Source: Bin5 sp965242905
GTDB taxonomy: Bacteria > Chloroflexota > Anaerolineae > Caldilineales > Caldilineaceae
Assembly (NCBI GenBank): GCA_965242905.1
Contig: CBDETM010000002.1
Coordinates: 4,464,001 to 4,528,000 of the forward strand
DNA length: 64,000 nucleotides
Reading direction: 5' to 3'
Positions within the stretch are counted from its first letter, which is position 1. Each line of letters starts with the position of its first letter. The position numbers were made by a program, and so were the translations under genes. Shown piece by piece: positions 1 through 8,380 of the stretch. Below the pieces are notes generated by a model. That model was given only the letters and a program-made list of their open reading frames with translations, made no database searches and had not been told where the DNA came from.

Positions 1-40
1 AAGCCAGGGCGTTGAAAGAGATTCTCTACCCGCAAAGGAT
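1..40. other. upstream edge, possible end of a preceding gene
   Basis: Only 40 bases precede the first gene. An in-frame stop (TGA at 13-15) could close a gene lying off the left edge, but this cannot be shown. No recognisable promoter is visible. Confidence 0.2.
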
Positions 41-1063
41 ATGTTGATGGAGTACCGAAACTTCGGCCGCACCGGAATGAAGGTCAGCCCCCTTTGCCTG
101 GGCTGTTGGAACTTCGGGGAGCGTACCTCCCCGGAAGACTCCTACGCAATCGTAGACCGTGCCTTGGACGCCGGTCTGAACTTCCTCGATACCGCAAACG
201 TCTACGGCTGGGGCCGTAGCGAGGAAATCACCGGCGAGGCGCTGAAGAGAAACGGCAGCCGCAGCCGCATCGTACTCGCCACTAAATTCCACGGTAGAAT
301 GAATGACGACGACCCCAACGCCGCGGGGAGTAGCCGCCGCCACATAATCGAACAGTGCGAAGCCAGCCTCAAACGACTGCAGACAGATTACATCGACATC
401 TACCAGACACACCGGCCCCGCCCTGACACCGCCATCGACGAGACTCTACGCGCCCTTGATGACCTGGTGCGGTCGGGCAAGGTCCGCTATCTCGGCAGCA
501 GCACCTACGCAGCCTGGCAGTTCGTCGAGTCACTCTGGGTCGCCAAGGAGCTGGGCCTTAACCGCTTCGTTTCCGAACAACCGCCCTACCATATCCTCGA
601 CCGCCGTATCGAAAGAGGACTGGTCCCGATGGCCTTGACCTACGGCGTCGGTCTCATTCCCTGGAGCCCGCTCGCCGGCGGCCTTCTCACCGGCAAGTAC
701 ACACGCGGCGGCGCCGCGCCGCAAGGGTCGCGCTACGCCACCGCTGAGGAGGGCCCGCCCAGTTCCCGCCGCCTCAACGACGACGTCTACCGCGTCAACG
801 AGGGCCTTCTGCCGCTGGCAAACGCCAAGGGTTGTACCATTTCCCAGCTGGCCATCGCCTGGTGCGTTCACCAACCGGGAATCACCAGTCCAATCCTGGG
901 CCCCCGTACGATGGAACAGTTGGAAGACAACCTCGGCGCACTCGACGTAACCGTCACCGATGAGGATCGCCGGCGTATCGACGAACTGGTCCCGCCGGGT
1001 CGCATGGTTAGCCCCTTCTACGAGGCAGACTTCGGTCCCAGCCAACATCGCTCTTTTGTCTGA
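41..1063 (+). CDS. aldo/keto reductase
   Basis: This 340-residue protein is an NAD(P)H-dependent oxidoreductase of the aldo/keto reductase superfamily, expected to be a cytosolic TIM barrel acting on an aldehyde, ketone or sugar. The catalytic tetrad is visible: Asp50 and Tyr55 in FLDTANVYGWG, Lys82 in LATKFHG and His124 in IYQTHRP. The C-terminal cofactor region contains SPILGPRTMEQLEDNL, typical of the family. Length is normal. A second ATG lies two codons downstream (MEYRNFGRTG), and many relatives begin there, so the start is uncertain by 6 bases. The gene lies about 150 bp before larB on the same strand, but nothing ties it to the nickel cofactor pathway. The substrate cannot be deduced. 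Confidence 0.9.
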   Translation: MLMEYRNFGRTGMKVSPLCLGCWNFGERTSPEDSYAIVDRALDAGLNFLDTANVYGWGRSEEITGEALKRNGSRSRIVLATKFHGRMNDDDPNAAGSSRRHIIEQCEASLKRLQTDYIDIYQTHRPRPDTAIDETLRALDDLVRSGKVRYLGSSTYAAWQFVESLWVAKELGLNRFVSEQPPYHILDRRIERGLVPMALTYGVGLIPWSPLAGGLLTGKYTRGGAAPQGSRYATAEEGPPSSRRLNDDVYRVNEGLLPLANAKGCTISQLAIAWCVHQPGITSPILGPRTMEQLEDNLGALDVTVTDEDRRRIDELVPPGRMVSPFYEADFGPSQHRSFV

Positions 1064-1210
1064 TCGACTTTTTCCGGGCTGGCGAGCCATCCAGGTGCTA
1101 GTATATGATATTTATTGCCAGAACGCGGTCGGGCAAGACAATCGCAGCCACTGATGCCTGGCTGAAGCGTTTCCAAGCTGATGGTCAAACTCTGATTCTC
1201 GCCTGATTCC

Positions 1211-2050
1211 ATGAATGAATCCCAGTTGGAAGCTCTGCTATCGGAAGTAGCCGGCGGATCTATGACCATAGATGCCGCCCTCAACCGGCTGCGTGCATTG
1301 CCCTTCGAGACCCTCGAAGGCGTGGCGACCTTGGACCATCACCGCCTGCTCCGCACCGGCTTCCCGGAAGTCATCTACTGCGAGGGCAAGACCGCCGAGC
1401 AGGTCGCCTTGATATCCGAACGCCTGGCAGCCCAGTCTACCCGGCTACTCGGAACCCGCGCAACGGAGGCGCAGTTTGAAGCAGCCTCCCGGCGTGTGCC
1501 CGATCTGGCGTGGCATGAACAGGCGCGTTGTCTTTGGTTGGATCGCGAACCGGCCTCCGACTTGAAGACCGGCGTCATGGTCCTGTGCGCGGGCACGAGC
1601 GATCTGCCCGTCCTCGAGGAGGCCTCCTTAACCCTTAGGCTGATGGGGCATGACCCCCACAAGGTCACCGATGTGGGCGTCGCCGGACTTCATCGCCTTT
1701 TCCCTCACATCCCGGCCCTGCAACAGGCAAACGTCGTCATCGTTATCGCCGGCATGGAAGGCGCACTCGCATCGGTCGTGGCCGGGCTGACCCAGGCACC
1801 GGTCATCGCGGTGCCGACCAGCGTCGGCTATGGCGTCAACTTTGGTGGCGTCGCCGCCCTTCTTGCCATGCTCAACGGTTGCGCATCGGGAATGGCCGTG
1901 GTAAACATCGACAACGGCTACGGCGCGGCCCACATGGCCGCACTGATTAACGACAAGATCGAGAACAACTCCTCTTCTTCGACTAACGGAGTCGCGCCAG
2001 CCAGTTACGACGTGCGCACAGCAGCCGGACCCCTGTCAGGGCCAGAGTGA
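1211..2050 (+). CDS. larB: nickel-pincer cofactor biosynthesis protein LarB
   Basis: LarB carboxylates nicotinic acid adenine dinucleotide at C5 and cleaves it to pyridinium-3,5-biscarboxylate mononucleotide, the first step to the nickel-pincer nucleotide used by lactate racemase-type enzymes. The C-terminal two thirds form the AIR-carboxylase-like (PurE-like) domain, with MVLCAGTSDLPVLEEA near 124-139, TDVGVAGLHRL near 153-163 and VPTSVGYGVNFGGVAAL near 201-217. Cys224 in LNGCASGMAVVNIDNG matches the cysteine reported to hold the substrate in characterised LarB. It is somewhat longer than the usual ~250 residues, with a poorly conserved C-terminal tail of about 30 residues. The larE start lies 4 bases downstream, so the genes are almost certainly co-transcribed. 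Assignment is strong from family knowledge. Confidence 0.93.
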   Translation: MNESQLEALLSEVAGGSMTIDAALNRLRALPFETLEGVATLDHHRLLRTGFPEVIYCEGKTAEQVALISERLAAQSTRLLGTRATEAQFEAASRRVPDLAWHEQARCLWLDREPASDLKTGVMVLCAGTSDLPVLEEASLTLRLMGHDPHKVTDVGVAGLHRLFPHIPALQQANVVIVIAGMEGALASVVAGLTQAPVIAVPTSVGYGVNFGGVAALLAMLNGCASGMAVVNIDNGYGAAHMAALINDKIENNSSSSTNGVAPASYDVRTAAGPLSGPE

Positions 2051-2054
2051 CAAA

Positions 2055-2978
2055 ATGAAACAATACGCAAGCCATACGACCCCACCAACCCTCACTGCCG
2101 AAACAGCCGCCAAACTGGACACGATGCGCGCAGCCCTGCGCGCCTACGGGTCGGTCATCGTCGCATACTCCGGTGGCGTCGACAGCGCCGTCGTCATGGC
2201 GGTCGCCTACCAGGAGTTGGGCGGAAGGTCCCTCACGGCAGGCGACGGCAACGGCGCGCTCGCCTGCATCGGCGTCTCGCCCAGCTACCCGGCCCGCGAA
2301 ATGCGTGACGCAGTTGCACTCGCCGACGACATCGGTATGCCCTACCGACTCGTCGAGACCGAGGAGTATCTCGACCCCAACTACGCCGCCAACCCCAACA
2401 ACCGCTGCTACTTCTGTAAGTCGGAGCTTCACAATCGGCTCCACGAAATCCTTCAGCAGGAGGACTGGGGCATCGTCTGCGACGGCACAAACGCCAGCGA
2501 CATGGGCGATGACCGTCCCGGCATGATTGCGGCGCGAGAGCGCGGCGTGCGCTCCCCTCTATTGGAGGCGGGCATCACCAAGCCCGAAGTCCGCGACATC
2601 GCTAGACACCTGGGCCTGCCGGTCTGGGACAAGCCCGCCATGGCCTGTCTTTCCTCCCGCGTGCCCCACGGCACTCCGATCGACCCGCAACTGCTCCGCC
2701 AGATCGAAGCCGCCGAAGACGTCCTCGTCGCCCTCGGTCTGCGCCAGTTCCGCGTCCGCCACCACGGCGAGATCGCCCGCCTCGAACTGCCGCCCGATGA
2801 CTTTTCAACCGTCCTCGCTCACTTCGAAGACATCGACGCCGGCATCAAATCCGCCGGCTATCGCTATGTCACCCTCGACCTGGCCGGTTTCCGCAGCGGC
2901 GGCCTCAACGCAACCGCCAACGGCCACGCCGATACCACTCTCATATCCGTCGACGAACTGATGTCTTTTCGCCAGTAA
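2055..2978 (+). CDS. larE: pyridinium-3,5-bisthiocarboxylate mononucleotide synthase LarE
   Basis: LarE is the ATP-dependent sulfur transferase that turns the two carboxylates of the LarB product into thiocarboxylates. The PP-loop pyrophosphatase motif SGGVDS is at 39-44. DGTNASDMGDDRPG near 143-156 and ACLSSRVPHGTPI near 197-209 are family signatures. Cysteines include Cys118 and Cys121 (NRCYFCK), Cys142 and Cys198 (MACLSS). Cys198 is at the place of the sacrificial cysteine of the Lactobacillus enzyme. The extra CX2C pair suggests the three-cysteine, iron-sulfur-cluster type of LarE rather than the sacrificial type; this is an inference. It lies between larB and larC, 44 bases before the latter. 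Confidence 0.93.
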   Translation: MKQYASHTTPPTLTAETAAKLDTMRAALRAYGSVIVAYSGGVDSAVVMAVAYQELGGRSLTAGDGNGALACIGVSPSYPAREMRDAVALADDIGMPYRLVETEEYLDPNYAANPNNRCYFCKSELHNRLHEILQQEDWGIVCDGTNASDMGDDRPGMIAARERGVRSPLLEAGITKPEVRDIARHLGLPVWDKPAMACLSSRVPHGTPIDPQLLRQIEAAEDVLVALGLRQFRVRHHGEIARLELPPDDFSTVLAHFEDIDAGIKSAGYRYVTLDLAGFRSGGLNATANGHADTTLISVDELMSFRQ

Positions 2979-3022
2979 ACTGTTTTGCCCCACTAACCAC
3001 TGACGTTCGACTACTCCCCGCA

Positions 3023-4240
3023 ATGCCTGTCGCCTACCTCGACACCCCATCAGGAATCTCCGGCGATATTTTCCTCGGCTGCCTTGTAGACGCCGGCTGG
3101 CCGCTCGACTCACTCCACAAAACCGTCGACAGCCTGAACCTTCCCTTTGGCAGTTGGAGCATTAAAACCCAACCGGCAATGCAAAGAGGAATCCGGGCCA
3201 CGCGCGTTGACGTCGACGTAAGTGACGAGACCGCCGAACGCCATCTGGCCGACGTGCTGAAGATTATCGACGCTGCAACACTGCCTGCCGAGGTCAAGCG
3301 CCGCGCCGGCGCCGTCTTCACCCGTTTGGCCGAGGCCGAAGCGCACATCCACGGCACGACAACCGAAGCCGTCCACTTTCACGAAGTCGGCGCCCTCGAC
3401 GCCATCATCGACATCGTCGGCGTCTGCGCCGGACTGCATGAGCTCGCCGTCGATACTCTTTACGCCTCCCCGCTCCCGCTTGGTGCAGGTTGGGCCAATT
3501 CAATGCACGGCCGCATCCCCCTGCCAGCGCCGGCCACTCTCGAACTGCTGGCCGCCGTCAACGCGCCTACAGTTCCCGCGCCTGGCCCCGGCGAGCTGGT
3601 GACACCAACCGGCGCCGCGCTCCTGGCAGAGCTGGCGCTTTTCCGTCAACCGGAAATTCGTCTGAGCACTATCGGCTACGGCGCCGGTCAAAAGCAGTTC
3701 GACTGGCCCAACGTCGCAAGAATCTGGCTGGGAGACGAACTGGCCGAAAAGCCGAATCTGAACACCCGCGAACCCACCGAGTCTCTCCTCGTGCTCGAGA
3801 CCAACATCGATGACATGAATCCGGAGCTCTACGAACCCGTGCAGCGCCGCCTCTTCGACGCCGGCGCCCTCGACGTCTGGACAACAGCCATCGGAATGAA
3901 GAAAGCCCGACCTGGCACGCTTCTCAAAGTCCTCGCCGCGCCTGCCGATGAATCAAATCTCGCCTCGCTCCTCCTGCGCGAAACAACCACGCTCGGCGTC
4001 CGCGTATATCCAGTACGCCGCCACGTAGCCGAACGCGCTTTGAAGACAGTCGCGACCTCCTTTGGCCCTGTACGGGTCAAGGTGAAACGCGTCGAAGGCG
4101 AGGTCGTCGGCGCCAAACCCGAGTTCGAGGACTGTCAAGCCCTGGCCGAAGCCACCGGCAAGCCACTGCCTACCGTGTATGCCGCCGCGCTCGCAGCCGC
4201 TTCGCCTCTGGTCGACTCCAACTCCGGTCCCGACGGCTGA
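3023..4240 (+). CDS. larC: nickel insertion protein LarC
   Basis: LarC is the CTP-dependent cyclometallase that inserts nickel into the bisthiocarboxylate mononucleotide to finish the cofactor. The N-terminus AYLDTPSGISGDIFLGCLVDAG is the family hallmark. His-rich segments HIHGTT and VHFHEVGALDAIIDIVG (about 110-140) are candidate metal sites, and ETNIDDMNPELYEPV (about 258-272) opens the C-terminal domain. At 405 residues it is full length in one frame, unlike the Lactobacillus plantarum gene, which needs a programmed frameshift between larC1 and larC2. It ends a larB-larE-larC run in canonical biosynthetic order. No larA homologue is in the window, so the client enzyme is unknown. Confidence 0.93.
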   Translation: MPVAYLDTPSGISGDIFLGCLVDAGWPLDSLHKTVDSLNLPFGSWSIKTQPAMQRGIRATRVDVDVSDETAERHLADVLKIIDAATLPAEVKRRAGAVFTRLAEAEAHIHGTTTEAVHFHEVGALDAIIDIVGVCAGLHELAVDTLYASPLPLGAGWANSMHGRIPLPAPATLELLAAVNAPTVPAPGPGELVTPTGAALLAELALFRQPEIRLSTIGYGAGQKQFDWPNVARIWLGDELAEKPNLNTREPTESLLVLETNIDDMNPELYEPVQRRLFDAGALDVWTTAIGMKKARPGTLLKVLAAPADESNLASLLLRETTTLGVRVYPVRRHVAERALKTVATSFGPVRVKVKRVEGEVVGAKPEFEDCQALAEATGKPLPTVYAAALAAASPLVDSNSGPDG

Positions 4241-4265
4241 GAGGAAGGAAGCGAAGTTGCCTGCT

Positions 4266-4694
4266 ATGGAGAAGTTCGTGCCAAAGGTGGCGCCAGTCGT
4301 CCTGCGTCGGCGAGAAGAATTGGAAATCCTTGCCTTCCGCCATCCCCGCGCCGGTACGCAGCTGGTTAAGGGAACGTGGGAATACGGCGAAAGCGGGGAA
4401 GATGCCTCGCTGCGCGAACTGGCCGAGGAATCCGGCATTGAGAACGCTATTGTTGTCAAAGCCCTCGGCCAGCTCTCCTTCAGAGGCATCAGACAGCACT
4501 GGCACTTCTATCTGTGCCATGTTCCAGGTGATTTGCCCGATCGCTGGTCCTTCTTTACCCAGGATGGCGGCGGGCACCTGTTCGACTTCTTCTGGCACGG
4601 GCTCAATGAGCCGCCTGGCCGCGGCTGGCACGCCGACTTTCGACGCGCCCTGTTCTTCCTCCGCCGGCGATTTCAGGAAGAAGAACAGCTATGA
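4266..4694 (+). CDS. Nudix hydrolase
   Basis: This small hydrolase (142 residues from the chosen ATG) cleaves a nucleoside diphosphate linked to another group X. A perfect Nudix box G-X5-E-X7-REL-X-EE-X-G-I is present (GTWEYGESGEDASLRELAEE then SGI). A longer in-frame reading starts inside larC; I prefer the ATG 25 bases after the larC stop because homology begins at VPKVAPVVLRRR, and a purine-rich GAGGAAGG lies upstream, although farther than ideal. The gap to larC is short, so it is probably in the same transcript. It might clean up nucleotide by-products of the LarB/LarC reactions, but that is speculation. Confidence 0.85.
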   Translation: MEKFVPKVAPVVLRRREELEILAFRHPRAGTQLVKGTWEYGESGEDASLRELAEESGIENAIVVKALGQLSFRGIRQHWHFYLCHVPGDLPDRWSFFTQDGGGHLFDFFWHGLNEPPGRGWHADFRRALFFLRRRFQEEEQL

Positions 4695-4727
4695 TGTCAA
4701 AGTCAGACCATTTCAAGGAGATATCTC

Positions 4728-5588
4728 ATGATTCAGCAACGACCCTTCGGCCGCACTGGCCACAACAGCACCGTAACGCTCTTCGGCGCCGCCGCCATCG
4801 GCCGCGTCACCCAAGCCGACGCCGACCGCACCATGGAGCTGCTGCTCGACTACGGCGTCAATCACATCGACACCGCCGCCAGCTACGGCGATGCCGAGCT
4901 CCTTCTCGGTCCCTGGCTCGAAAAGCACCGCGACCGCTTCTTCTTGGCCACCAAGACCAACGAACGCGAATATGACACAGCCAAGGCCCAAATCCAACTT
5001 TCCCTGGAGCGGATGCGAGTCGACCACATCGACCTCATCCAATTCCACAACCTGGGTCACCCCGACGACTGGGACACCGCCATGGGCGAAAACGGGGCCC
5101 TCGAAGCCGCCAAAGAGGCCCGTGACCAGGGGCTCGTAAAACACATCGGCGTCACCGGCCACGGCCTCAAAATCGCGGCCTTCCACAACCGCAGCCTGCA
5201 GGCCTTCGACTTCGATTCAATCCTGCTCCCCTGGAACATCCAGATGAAGCAGAACCCTCAGTACGCCTCAGACTTTGACCGCGTCGTCGGTCTTGCCCGC
5301 GAGAGGGGCATCGCCGTGCAGGTCATCAAGTCGCTTCTTCGCGGCCCCTGGGGAACTACGCCCAAAAACCGCACAACCTGGTACCAGCCCCTGGAGAACC
5401 AACCGGACATCGACCGCGCCGTTCACTGGATTCTCGCCCAGGGCGATTTGTTCCTGAATACGCCAGGTGATATCAACCTGCTGCCCCATGTCCTTGACGC
5501 CGCCAGCCGCTTCAACGGCCAGGGCCCCAGCGACGAAGAGATGGCCGCCATGGTCGCCGAACAAAGTATGACACCGCTGTTCGCCTGA
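4728..5588 (+). CDS. aldo/keto reductase
   Basis: A second, unrelated-looking aldo/keto reductase of 286 residues. Catalytic residues are Asp48 and Tyr53 in NHIDTAASYGDAE, Lys76 in FLATKTNERE and His107 in LIQFHNL. The start is clear: AAGGAGA precedes the ATG by seven bases. The protein is shorter than most (about 300-340) and belongs to the predicted-oxidoreductase branch whose members often act as radical or quinone-linked reductases or on small aldehydes. It follows the Nudix gene with a 33-base gap, so it may be the tail of the lar transcript. The substrate is unknown. Confidence 0.88.
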   Translation: MIQQRPFGRTGHNSTVTLFGAAAIGRVTQADADRTMELLLDYGVNHIDTAASYGDAELLLGPWLEKHRDRFFLATKTNEREYDTAKAQIQLSLERMRVDHIDLIQFHNLGHPDDWDTAMGENGALEAAKEARDQGLVKHIGVTGHGLKIAAFHNRSLQAFDFDSILLPWNIQMKQNPQYASDFDRVVGLARERGIAVQVIKSLLRGPWGTTPKNRTTWYQPLENQPDIDRAVHWILAQGDLFLNTPGDINLLPHVLDAASRFNGQGPSDEEMAAMVAEQSMTPLFA

Positions 5589-5633
5589 CCGCGACGGCGA
5601 AGCTCTGGTCTCGCCCGCCGAATCCGCGGCCCG

Positions 5634-6257
5634 ATGCGTCAGATCTACCTGCTACTCTACCGGCTCCTCTACAACGAGCTGGCCTGGGGCTATGACACAG
5701 TGAGCTGGGCCGTCAGCCTCGGCCGCTGGCATGACTGGCGCCGCGCTGCTCTCCCCTATGTCCGCGGAGATCGTATCCTCGAAGTTGGTTTCGGGACCGG
5801 CGCGCTGCTGCCCCTCCTTTTGAGCGGGCAGCGCCGCGTCATCGGCATCGAACCCTCCGCCGCCATGCAGCGATTGACAGTGGCAAAGCTCAACACCCGG
5901 GAAAGGGAACTCCCCCTCGTCCAGGGCACCGCGCAGAAGCTGCCCTTCGCCGGCGCCGCCTTCGACACGATCGTCTGCGCCTTCCCGGCATCCTACATCC
6001 TCGATCCCCGAACGCACCGGGAATTCGCTCGCTGTCTCCGTCCCGGAGGACGGACCGTCATAGTCGAAGTCACCCTGGCCGAGCCCGGTCCACTGCTCAA
6101 CTTGCTTTACGAACTGGTCTTTCCAGCCACGGCTGACACCTTCCAAAGAGTCAACGAGGCGGTTCGCGACGCAGGCTTCAGCCGTGAGGAGCATGTCGTC
6201 GGAGACGGGAGAGTCCGTCCCCTCGTCGTCGTCGCCGAAAAGCTGGCAGCAGAATGA
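5634..6257 (+). CDS. class I SAM-dependent methyltransferase
   Basis: A 207-residue protein with a Rossmann-type methyltransferase core. Motif I is ILEVGFGTGALLPLLL (48-63), the acidic end of strand 2 is GIEPS (Glu73), motif II is LPFAGAAFDTIVCAFP (about 104-119), and the following LRPGGRTVIVEV is typical of the UbiE/ArsM-like group. It transfers a methyl group from S-adenosylmethionine to an unknown acceptor; the aromatic, hydrophobic N-terminal helix suggests a lipid or quinone-like substrate, but this is weak. Its stop overlaps the next start by four bases (ATGA), so the two are translationally coupled. Confidence 0.85.
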   Translation: MRQIYLLLYRLLYNELAWGYDTVSWAVSLGRWHDWRRAALPYVRGDRILEVGFGTGALLPLLLSGQRRVIGIEPSAAMQRLTVAKLNTRERELPLVQGTAQKLPFAGAAFDTIVCAFPASYILDPRTHREFARCLRPGGRTVIVEVTLAEPGPLLNLLYELVFPATADTFQRVNEAVRDAGFSREEHVVGDGRVRPLVVVAEKLAAE

Positions 6258-7042
6258 CCCCGCCCAGCGTCCATGCCAGCTTTCCGGACGGGCTGTCCCC
6301 ATATTGGCGCCAGACCGCGAGCGGCTCTGCCTTTCTGCAAACCCGGGCCTCCGGTCTTCTCCTCGGCAACCATCGAGCATCGAGTCAGGACTACACAAAC
6401 GCTCAGATCGACGACTACCACGCGCTCCCCCGGCAAGACTTTCCCTGGCGCCCCCCGCTCCGCCTGTCGGTACGGGCTCGCTTCTCACATAACAGTGGTC
6501 GCCTCACCGGAACTGCCGGTTTCGGATTCTGGAACCACCCGCTTCGCCTGGCCCGCCCGCGCAGTCTCGCACTGCCTCAAGCCCTCTGGTTCTTCTACGC
6601 CGGCCCGGATTCCGACATGCCCCAGGCGATGAACCAACCGGGTTGGGGATGGAAGGCCTCGACAATCGACACCCGTACCAGCCGCTTCCTGGCCAGAGCG
6701 CCGCTCTTCGCCCTCACCACGCCTCTCCTTCGCGCCCCCCGCCTCTATCGCAGCCTGTGGCCCTCCGTCCAAAAAGCAGCCGGTATCGCCGAGCAGCTCG
6801 TTCCCACGTCCATGGCAGAATGGCACATCTACACCATCGACTGGCAGCGCACTCGCGTCTGTCTCTATCTGGATGGAAGACTGCTCTTGGAATCAGACCA
6901 CGTACCCGCCGGTCCGCTGGGGCTGGTCATCTGGATCGATAACCAGTTCCTGCAGTTTGCCCCCTGGGGTCGCATCCGCTGGGGTCTCGTGACAAAGGAA
7001 GAGGCCCAGTGGCTGGAAATCGACTGGCTGGCCGTCGAGTAA
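6254..7042 (+). CDS. concanavalin A-like lectin/glucanase-fold protein, function unknown
   Basis: This 262-residue protein has no signal peptide. The C-terminal half (about 190-262) shows the pattern of a jelly-roll laminin-G/GH16-like fold: EWHIYTIDWQRTRVCLYLDG followed by GPLGLVIWIDNQF and a final EIDWLAVE strand. The N-terminal half has matching pieces (LRLSVRARFSHNSG and GTAGFGFWNHP). I see no GH16 catalytic ExDxE motif, so it is probably not an active glucanase. It is coupled by ATGA to the upstream methyltransferase. The pairing of an intracellular methyltransferase with a lectin-fold protein is unusual, and I cannot give a function. Confidence 0.6.
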   Translation: MTPPSVHASFPDGLSPYWRQTASGSAFLQTRASGLLLGNHRASSQDYTNAQIDDYHALPRQDFPWRPPLRLSVRARFSHNSGRLTGTAGFGFWNHPLRLARPRSLALPQALWFFYAGPDSDMPQAMNQPGWGWKASTIDTRTSRFLARAPLFALTTPLLRAPRLYRSLWPSVQKAAGIAEQLVPTSMAEWHIYTIDWQRTRVCLYLDGRLLLESDHVPAGPLGLVIWIDNQFLQFAPWGRIRWGLVTKEEAQWLEIDWLAVE

Positions 7043-7120
7043 GTGGCTAAGTCGCCCCTGAATCGCACTGTTCAAAGGGTTAACAATTTGAACCCTTCAC
7101 CACCTGCGCAAAGTTGCCCG

Positions 7121-8263
7121 TTAACCGAACTGAACTTTCGATGAGTCCGCCATGCTTGCGCCCGTCACCCGGTGCGTCTCCACCGTCTGCGGATTCAGCC
7201 GGTGACCCGTCCCAGGCTCCTGCGACAGGATCAGATGACCCTCCTCGATCCGCTCCGCGGGAGAGAGCAGCGCAGAACGCCAGTCGACTTCGCCCCAGGC
7301 ATATTCCAGAATATAGAAGTTGGACCAGGTAGAAGCCGCCTGCGCCGTTGCTGCCGTCGAGAGCGGCCCCGCTGGGTTATGTGGTGCCACCAGGACCTGC
7401 CGCATACGCGCCGCCGCCGCGATCTCGTTCAGCTCCAGGATGCCGCCGCAATGCTTCACGTCCGGCATGATGACGTCCACACAGCGCTCCGCCGTAAAGG
7501 GCAAAAAGCCTTCGATGCCGTAGACACTCTCCGCCGATGCAATCGGCTGTGGGACCGCGCCTGCCACCGCGGCCAGTCCCTCCGTGTCCCTATGCGTAAC
7601 CGGCTCCTCATACCAGAACAGATTGAACTCCGCCAGCTCATGACCCACCACAACCGCCTCCGAGACCTCCATCCGGCTGTGACAGTCAACCGCCAGCTCC
7701 ACCCCGTCACCGATCGCCTCGCGAACCGCCCGCACCCGCTCAACCCCCGGTCGCCAGTCCGCCTTCGGGCCCGTCCGATAGCGATAGGGATGGCGCATCT
7801 CGTCGAACGGCGCCATCTTGACCGCAGTAAATCCTTCCTCCGCGGCCTGCCGCGCCGCCAGCGCAAACCCTTCAGGTGAGCGGTCCGTCACATGCCGGTT
7901 GATGTTGGCATAAAGCCGCAAACGGTCGCGGACCGCCCCGCCGAAAAGAACATGCAGCGATACGCCCAGCGACTGCGCCAGCACGTCCCACAGCGCCTGC
8001 TCCAGTCCGCTGAGCGCCGTATTGTAGGCGCTCCCGCCATCCTTGCGCCGCAGCGCCTGCCGTATGCGCGCAATCTCCCTGGGGTCGTCCCCCTGCAGGA
8101 CAGCGCCAAACTGCTCAACCGCCGCCGCACACAGCGCGTCGTTGCCGCTGTGACTCGCCTCGCCCACACCGGTGATCCCCGCGTCGGTTTCAACCACAAC
8201 ATGCAGCCAGTCGCCTCTGTGATTGACATGTACGATCAATGTGGAGATAGAAACGATTCTCAC
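7121..8263 (-). CDS. enolase-superfamily sugar-acid dehydratase-like protein (mandelate racemase/muconate lactonizing group)
   Basis: A 380-residue member of the mandelate racemase subgroup, in which Mg2+ stabilises an enolate made by proton abstraction from a carboxylate substrate. Predicted metal ligands are Asp193 (VDCHSR), Glu219 (WYEEP) and Glu245 (ASAES). His195 in the D-x-H pattern and His295 (APHNPAGP) are the usual acid/base residues of the galactonate/mannonate dehydratase branch, and Lys149 (AVKMAP) is also present. The start is a GTG preceded by GGGAGG. It is the only minus-strand gene here besides the adjacent SDR, and the two probably act on the same sugar acid. The exact substrate cannot be told. 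Confidence 0.88.
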   Translation of the reverse strand: MRIVSISTLIVHVNHRGDWLHVVVETDAGITGVGEASHSGNDALCAAAVEQFGAVLQGDDPREIARIRQALRRKDGGSAYNTALSGLEQALWDVLAQSLGVSLHVLFGGAVRDRLRLYANINRHVTDRSPEGFALAARQAAEEGFTAVKMAPFDEMRHPYRYRTGPKADWRPGVERVRAVREAIGDGVELAVDCHSRMEVSEAVVVGHELAEFNLFWYEEPVTHRDTEGLAAVAGAVPQPIASAESVYGIEGFLPFTAERCVDVIMPDVKHCGGILELNEIAAAARMRQVLVAPHNPAGPLSTAATAQAASTWSNFYILEYAWGEVDWRSALLSPAERIEEGHLILSQEPGTGHRLNPQTVETHRVTGASMADSSKVQFG

Positions 8264-8380
8264 GGCTTACACTTCCTCCCAATCTGTTGTCCAAAATTGA
8301 AAACGCAAGAGGCGCTACCCTGTTTCGATTCCCAGCCAAACGCACGCCTCTTCCCGGCTCCCCGCTGTGCCAGCCAGGAG

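Noticed and set aside
1101..1110. TATGAT-like -10 box before larB
   Set aside because: No -35 at a proper distance, and AT-rich hexamers of this sort are expected by chance.
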